This document shows, one piece after another, positions 59,751 through 64,000 of a DNA stretch of 64,000 bases; the stretch's first letter is position 1; every line of letters begins with the position of its first letter. The DNA is from Verrucolacustris abundans (GTDB taxonomy: Bacteria; Verrucomicrobiota; Verrucomicrobiia; Methylacidiphilales; Verrucolacustridaceae): positions 1,674,001 to 1,738,000 of the forward strand of contig OZ239145.1 in NCBI GenBank assembly GCA_965194535.1. The letters run 5' to 3'. The position numbers and the translations under genes are program-made. The notes under the pieces are model-generated. The model made no database searches. It was not told the origin of the DNA and worked only from the letters and a program-made list of their open reading frames with translations.

Positions 59751-61598
59751 GTGCCTACGATTCTTTTGGCCCAAGAGGATCCCGATGCCGCAGCCCAGCT
59801 GAATGCTCTCCTCCAAGACTTTTTTCCTACCGCACAACTTCAACTCCTCACCGATTTTGCCTCGGTCGCTAAAACTCTGGCCTCAGGCAATCGAACCTCC
59901 CTCCTCCTAAGCGACATCTTCTGGGGAGACGCAGATCAGTCCGGCCCCCTACTTCTTCTGGCTGAAACATACCCCGAAACTCCCGTCGGAATCGTCAGCC
60001 GATTCGACCTCTCCCAAACCCTACCCCCCGCCTATCCCATCCCATGTCTCAAAGCCGACGATCATCTGCCACTCGCAATGGCAGAATTAATGGAAAACTT
60101 TTCAGGTCGCTCCTTCGGACCTTACTCAGTTCTATCTCCTGCTGGCCCCCACCCTTTGGGTCGCCTCTACTGGGCCAAACATCAACAACTCGAACGCCAA
60201 GTCCAACTCCTTGTTCCCCCGACAGGTTCCCCCACGTTTTCAAAAAAGATCTGCGCCTACGCCCGTCTCAACCACGCCTCCGTCTACTCAATCTATGAGT
60301 CGATTCCATCCGAGGATCGTATCTTCGTGGCTCTCGAGCCCGTTCTTCACCCCACCCTTCTCCACATTCAAAACCAAAATACCCCACTCACGCTTCTTTC
60401 GGGAGCACGCCTCGCGACCACTCTCGCTTCCGTGCTCTCCGAAATGGAATCCTCCTCCATCCCATCCCGACTTCTCGGTCCGTACGACTACACTCTCTCC
60501 CCTAACGGAACTCCCCGACTCCGAAACCCCGTTGCCTACCCTGGGCTGCCCGAATCTTCTCATTTCGAAAACTCAAACCAACTTGCATCTCTTCTCGAAC
60601 CCCTACTTCCCCCATCCCCCTCCACGTCGTCTCTTCTCAAGATCCTTCGAAACCCAGGCACATCTGCCTTCGATCTTCTAATCCAAACACGCAATTTCGA
60701 ACGTCAACTTGCCGATGTTCAAGTCGTCCACGTTCGAGACGAGGAGATCGAAGCTGCGAAAAAGATGGTTCAGGCCCGCATACTACGCCGCTGGACAATC
60801 GCCTTAGGCTCCCTTGCGGCTGTCGCGTTTTTGACAATCGCCTCTTGGACAATTTACGACCGTCTTTTTCTTGATCGTCCCGGCACGCTCGATCACGAGG
60901 AAATCCTCGTTCCAGCAGGACGAGTTTCCCTTCCAGGGTCAGACCTGGATGTAAAAGAATTCTATCTGGACCGACACGAGGTCACAATTGGTCAGTACGA
61001 AAGGTTTCTCGAAGCACTTCCTAAAATCGAAAATTGGAAAACCTTGCTCCCTCCCACGACAGTCGGAACTGAATCTACAATTGGGGATCTTGAGCCCCCC
61101 GACTGGAAGGATATTCTGAATCGAGCTCGTAAAGGGGACAAGTACAACGGTCAAATCCGTATCACCCGCGATACTCCAGTATTCACTGTGAACTACGCGA
61201 GCGCCTATGCTTACGCAAAATGGAAAAAACGTCGGTTGCCCACCACGAGTGAATGGCTGCGTGCTGCCTCGGGTAACGATCGACGCCCCTACCCTTGGGG
61301 AACGAACTCAGATGCCCTGGGGATCAATCTCGCATTGGGAAAAAAGGATTCAGAACTCAAAGACTACGACAATATGATGCCTGCCGAAACCAATCCTGCG
61401 GACATAGGCCCATTCAAACACTTCGATTTAGGCGGAAACCTCAGCGAATGGGTAGCCTCTCCCAATCCACTTACTCCTGTTTTTATTGGCGGTAATTTTA
61501 GTGACCTCTTTCCTGTCTCCAATGCAAAGTCGATCCGAATTACAGATTCCACCACAGGGGCACCCTTTATTGGGTTCCGCACCGCCCGTTCCCCTTGA
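59751..61598 (+). CDS. Receiver / pseudokinase / transmembrane / FGE-sulfatase fusion
   Basis: A 615-residue protein with a GTG start. Residues 1-115 look like a receiver domain (ILLAQEDPDAAAQLNALL, LLLSDIFWGDADQSGPLLLLAE). Residues about 118-320 resemble a serine/threonine kinase that has lost its working parts: the Gly loop is GPYSVLSPAGPHPLG, ARLNHASVYSIYE stands for the usual RLNHPNI segment, and the catalytic loop reads LLGPYDYTLSPNG with no HRD and no DFG. One membrane helix follows (about 347-367, ALGSLAAVAFLTIASWTIY). Residues 385-615 are an FGE-sulfatase/SUMF1-like domain (FYLDRHEVTIGQYERFLE, RLPTTSEWLRAASG, GGNLSEWVAS). FGE would be extracytoplasmic. Role unknown. Confidence 0.75.
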   Translation: MPTILLAQEDPDAAAQLNALLQDFFPTAQLQLLTDFASVAKTLASGNRTSLLLSDIFWGDADQSGPLLLLAETYPETPVGIVSRFDLSQTLPPAYPIPCLKADDHLPLAMAELMENFSGRSFGPYSVLSPAGPHPLGRLYWAKHQQLERQVQLLVPPTGSPTFSKKICAYARLNHASVYSIYESIPSEDRIFVALEPVLHPTLLHIQNQNTPLTLLSGARLATTLASVLSEMESSSIPSRLLGPYDYTLSPNGTPRLRNPVAYPGLPESSHFENSNQLASLLEPLLPPSPSTSSLLKILRNPGTSAFDLLIQTRNFERQLADVQVVHVRDEEIEAAKKMVQARILRRWTIALGSLAAVAFLTIASWTIYDRLFLDRPGTLDHEEILVPAGRVSLPGSDLDVKEFYLDRHEVTIGQYERFLEALPKIENWKTLLPPTTVGTESTIGDLEPPDWKDILNRARKGDKYNGQIRITRDTPVFTVNYASAYAYAKWKKRRLPTTSEWLRAASGNDRRPYPWGTNSDALGINLALGKKDSELKDYDNMMPAETNPADIGPFKHFDLGGNLSEWVASPNPLTPVFIGGNFSDLFPVSNAKSIRITDSTTGAPFIGFRTARSP

Positions 61599-61617
61599 TC
61601 CTCCTTCCAGTCACAGG

Positions 61618-63639
61618 TCAGATCGTACGGAGCGCTCTCTCAAGCTCTTCAGCTTTTTCTACCGGCATTCGACACACTCCCCCTTCACATAAATAACCTG
61701 TTCCCCTTCTTGTCTCTTTTTCAAGCTTTCGGACAAATTCACTTGGATGATCCTCGCTCGCTCCGGTGATCAGTACATCAGGTCGATAAACATTTCCCAC
61801 AACTTCTAGGAATTTTTCGCGGTCCGCCCCACCTAAGATCAATCGAGTCGAACGCTCCCCAATTCTCTGCAGCGCAATCAAGCCGTGGGGAACCGCTTGA
61901 GGCAGTCCTCTCATCCTCTCGCCTAACCAATCGAGAATTCTCCGAGCCGCACTCTCCCACTCCACCTGATCCGTAAGTCGTGCCAACTCAGCCAAGGCAA
62001 GAGCCGCAACGGCATTTCCGCTCGGTTCTGCTCCATCATAATCGTCTTTCATTCGGGCAATGAGACTTTCATCCACGCTTGCCCATAATCCACCCCTTTC
62101 CCTGTCCTCAAATGTTTCCAACATCTTTTTCGCTAAATCCACTGCCCGCTTGAGGTAATCTACTTTTAAAGTGACCTGATGGAGATCGACTAGGGCCTGC
62201 AAAACCCCCGCATAATCCTCTAATAGGTGCGTATCATCTTTTTTTCCGTTTCGCCAACGGTGCGTTGGTGTCCCGTCTTTACGTAAAAGATCCCTTTCCA
62301 AGAAACCCCATATTTCCTCCGCTCTTTTCGCATAATGGGATCCCCCACCCCATCGCGCTGCCTTCGCATACCCTGAAATTGCTAACGCATTCCAAGAGGT
62401 CAGCACCTTATCATCTTTTCCTGGACGAATCCTACCCTCCCTTCTCCTCCTCATTTTATCTCTTAAACCATCCAGAATATCATTCTCATCCGCCGCCGGA
62501 ACTCTTTGGAGTGCTAATACATTCCACCCTTTCACTGGGTGATGCGGATCCATGAAGTTTCCCGCCTCGGTGACTCCCCATATTTCCTCGGCTAACTTGA
62601 ATTCCCTCTCTGTTGCAAGCTCCCGTATTTCACTCCTTGTCCACACGTAGAACTTCCCCTCTGCCCCCTCACTGTCTGCATCTTCGGCTGATGCCAACCC
62701 TCCCCCTTCCACCCTCAAGTCTCTATCCATGTATTCAGCGATCCCTCTTACCACGTCCCTGGGCCACTGCTCCCCTAACGCCACCCCCAGCTCCGCATAC
62801 AGACCCATTAACTGGGCATTGTCGTAGAGCATCTTTTCGAAATGAGGTACCGCCCACTCCCCGTCCACTGCATATCGATGAAAGCCTCCCCCAATCTGAT
62901 CGTAGATCCCACCCATCCGCATCGCTCGGCCTGTATGCCTCACTATATCCAAAAGCTGCTCACTCTTTTCTGCATAAGACCTTCTTAATAAGAAAAGAGG
63001 CTGGCTCGGCCTTGGAAACTTGGGCGCCCCACCAAATCCCCCGTGCTTTCGGTCATACTCCATGGCCATCTCATCTGTTCCGGCCTTAAGAATTTTCTCC
63101 CCATCAGATACACCACTCCCCCCCGTTCCCTGCCCTAAAGTCCGAACCCGTTGAGATAACTCCTCCGCCCACCCCTGTACCTCCTCCCCTCTCTCCCTCC
63201 ACGCCGCTGCAATCTGACCCAACACATCCACAAACCCAGGCCTCCCATGGCCCCCAACTGGCGGAAAATAGGTCCCCCCATAGAACGGCTTCCCCTCAGG
63301 GGTCACCCAAACGGAAAGAGGCCATCCCCCCTGACCCGTCATGGCCTGAACGGCCGTCATGTAGACTCGGTCCACATCCGGACGCTCCTCCCGATCCACT
63401 TTGACTGAAATAAAATCCCGATTTAGCACCTTGGCCACATCCTCACTCTCAAACGACTCCCGCTCCATCACATGACACCAGTGACACGTCGAATATCCGA
63501 TGCTTAGAAAAACCGGCTTATTTTCCTCCTTCGCTTTCCTCCATACCGCATCCCCCCACGGCATCCAATCCACTGGATTATGGGCATGCTGCAACAAATA
63601 GGGACTCACCTCCCCAGCCAACGCATTCGCCTTCTTCAC
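61618..63639 (-). CDS. DUF255 thioredoxin-like / glycosidase-fold protein
   Basis: A 673-residue protein of the YyaL/SPATA20 family. Residues about 1-165 are a thioredoxin-like DUF255 domain: SPYLLQHAHNPVDWMPWG, FLSIGYSTCHWCHVMERESFE with the CxxC, and VKVDREERPDVDRVYM. The rest is an alpha/alpha-barrel like cellobiose epimerases (GGIYDQIGGGFHRYAVDGEWAVPHFEKMLYDNAQL, LTSWNALAISGYAKA). Full length and in line with family members. Biochemical role is not established. Confidence 0.9.
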   Translation of the reverse strand: MKKANALAGEVSPYLLQHAHNPVDWMPWGDAVWRKAKEENKPVFLSIGYSTCHWCHVMERESFESEDVAKVLNRDFISVKVDREERPDVDRVYMTAVQAMTGQGGWPLSVWVTPEGKPFYGGTYFPPVGGHGRPGFVDVLGQIAAAWRERGEEVQGWAEELSQRVRTLGQGTGGSGVSDGEKILKAGTDEMAMEYDRKHGGFGGAPKFPRPSQPLFLLRRSYAEKSEQLLDIVRHTGRAMRMGGIYDQIGGGFHRYAVDGEWAVPHFEKMLYDNAQLMGLYAELGVALGEQWPRDVVRGIAEYMDRDLRVEGGGLASAEDADSEGAEGKFYVWTRSEIRELATEREFKLAEEIWGVTEAGNFMDPHHPVKGWNVLALQRVPAADENDILDGLRDKMRRRREGRIRPGKDDKVLTSWNALAISGYAKAARWGGGSHYAKRAEEIWGFLERDLLRKDGTPTHRWRNGKKDDTHLLEDYAGVLQALVDLHQVTLKVDYLKRAVDLAKKMLETFEDRERGGLWASVDESLIARMKDDYDGAEPSGNAVAALALAELARLTDQVEWESAARRILDWLGERMRGLPQAVPHGLIALQRIGERSTRLILGGADREKFLEVVGNVYRPDVLITGASEDHPSEFVRKLEKETRRGTGYLCEGGVCRMPVEKAEELERALRTI

Positions 63640-63690
63640 CCGCCAATCCTAGCCCGTCTTATCACTTTTCGCACCCCCCGACATCCTGAA

Positions 63691-64000
63691 TCACTCTTTC
63701 TTCTTTTTCTTCTTCTTTTTCTCCCCCTTGGCAGGTTCAGCTCTGTAACACGACTTATCATCTTCAATCGCGAACTGCCCCGCCTTCCGGAGCGCAACCA
63801 CCCACTCAGGCCCTACATCCTCCGGCTTCAACACCTTCCAATTCGCCAACTCCTGCTCCGCCGACCACCCCGCAGGGATCGACTCCACTTTGCATCCCGA
63901 CTCGGCAAGTGCGTAGGCACAGGTCCCGCCCAAAAGGAGATTGTTCTCATAATGATTGGGCGAAAGCTTGATCTTATCCAAAGGGGGTTGCGTGTCTGGT
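63691..64000 (-). CDS. Hypothetical protein, 5' end beyond the window
   Basis: The reading frame is open to the window edge on the - strand, so the start lies outside; the first internal start codon candidate is a TTG at 63981. At least 96 residues are visible. They contain SPNHYENNLLLGGTCAYALAESGCKVESIPAGWSAEQELANWKVL and end in a run of eight Lys. No known family recognised; an unstructured basic tail is clear. It precedes the DUF255 gene by 51 bases on the same strand. Confidence 0.55.
   Translation of the reverse strand, partial: PDTQPPLDKIKLSPNHYENNLLLGGTCAYALAESGCKVESIPAGWSAEQELANWKVLKPEDVGPEWVVALRKAGQFAIEDDKSCYRAEPAKGEKKKKKKKKE

Noticed and set aside
63691..63740. Run of eight Lys as a functional signal
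   Set aside because: Poly-Lys tails also occur on rplY, lpxD and skp here and look like a general low-complexity trait of this genome.
1..64000. CRISPR arrays, insertion sequences, prophage, tRNA genes
   Set aside because: No regularly spaced repeats, no transposase, integrase or phage structural gene, and apart from the long-RNA locus the intergenic gaps large enough for a tRNA show none.

Overview
This window looks like a compact chromosomal segment from a Gram-negative bacterium of the Verrucomicrobiota (PVC group). The case rests on a fused LpxC-FabZ, a long-form IspG, a complete Bam/Lpx/Lpt envelope set, a futalosine-pathway menaquinone gene, a DUF4912 plus GH57 pair, and a large secreted GH57 protein with a calcium-repeat tail typical of verrucomicrobial exoproteins. 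No single marker in the window proves the phylum. About 48 protein genes are packed with very short gaps and many 4-base stop/start overlaps. I see no insertion sequence, prophage, CRISPR array, tRNA or rRNA gene.

Layout. 70-3225 (-): hisF-trpE-trpG and a PUR-family nucleic-acid-binding protein. 3339-5838 (+): DUF4912 protein and GH57 glucan branching enzyme. 5840-10367 (-): bamA-skp-lpxD. 10472-13198 (-): rplY-pth-rpsF-ssb-rplI, with rpsR missing from its usual place, driven by a near-consensus promoter. 13339-14344 (-): a roughly 1 kb non-coding, highly structured RNA gene ending in a perfect 13-bp hairpin terminator; I cannot assign it to a known class and it is the main novelty here. 14495-17708 (-): lipoprotein S9 peptidase and TPR protein. 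17822-18439 (+): metallo-beta-lactamase-fold hydrolase. 18436-21937 (-): two PilT-type ATPases and trpD, translationally coupled. 21963-31947 (+, one - gene): PolX, a type III polyketide synthase/methyltransferase/flavoprotein operon, clpB, yajQ, small genes and mqnD. 31960-34059 (-): lpxC-fabZ and lpxA. 34141-34692 (+): recO. 34689-43158 (-): a long overlapping run ispG-rseP-dxr-cdsA-uppS-purA-ugd. 43193-46750 (-): lptD and nadA. 46858-51116: a 50-residue membrane peptide (+) and the giant GH57 exoprotein (-). 51345-53047 (+): nrdR, an ATP-cone-like protein, a HIT protein and a small transporter-like protein. 53040-57570 (-): argA, nfo and an AsmA-like protein. 57622-61598 (+): glyS, larB and a receiver/pseudokinase/FGE fusion. 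61618-64000 (-): a DUF255 protein and a partial gene.

Functionally the window is dominated by envelope construction: lipid A (lpxC-fabZ, lpxA, lpxD), outer-membrane protein assembly (bamA, skp), LPS export (lptD), isoprenoid and undecaprenyl carrier supply (dxr, ispG, uppS) and phospholipid precursor (cdsA). Around these sit translation genes (rplY, pth, rpsF, rplI, glyS), amino-acid and NAD biosynthesis (trpEGD, hisF, argA, nadA) and alpha-glucan metabolism. The + strand is C-rich across genes of both orientations, which suggests that the - strand is the replication leading strand here.
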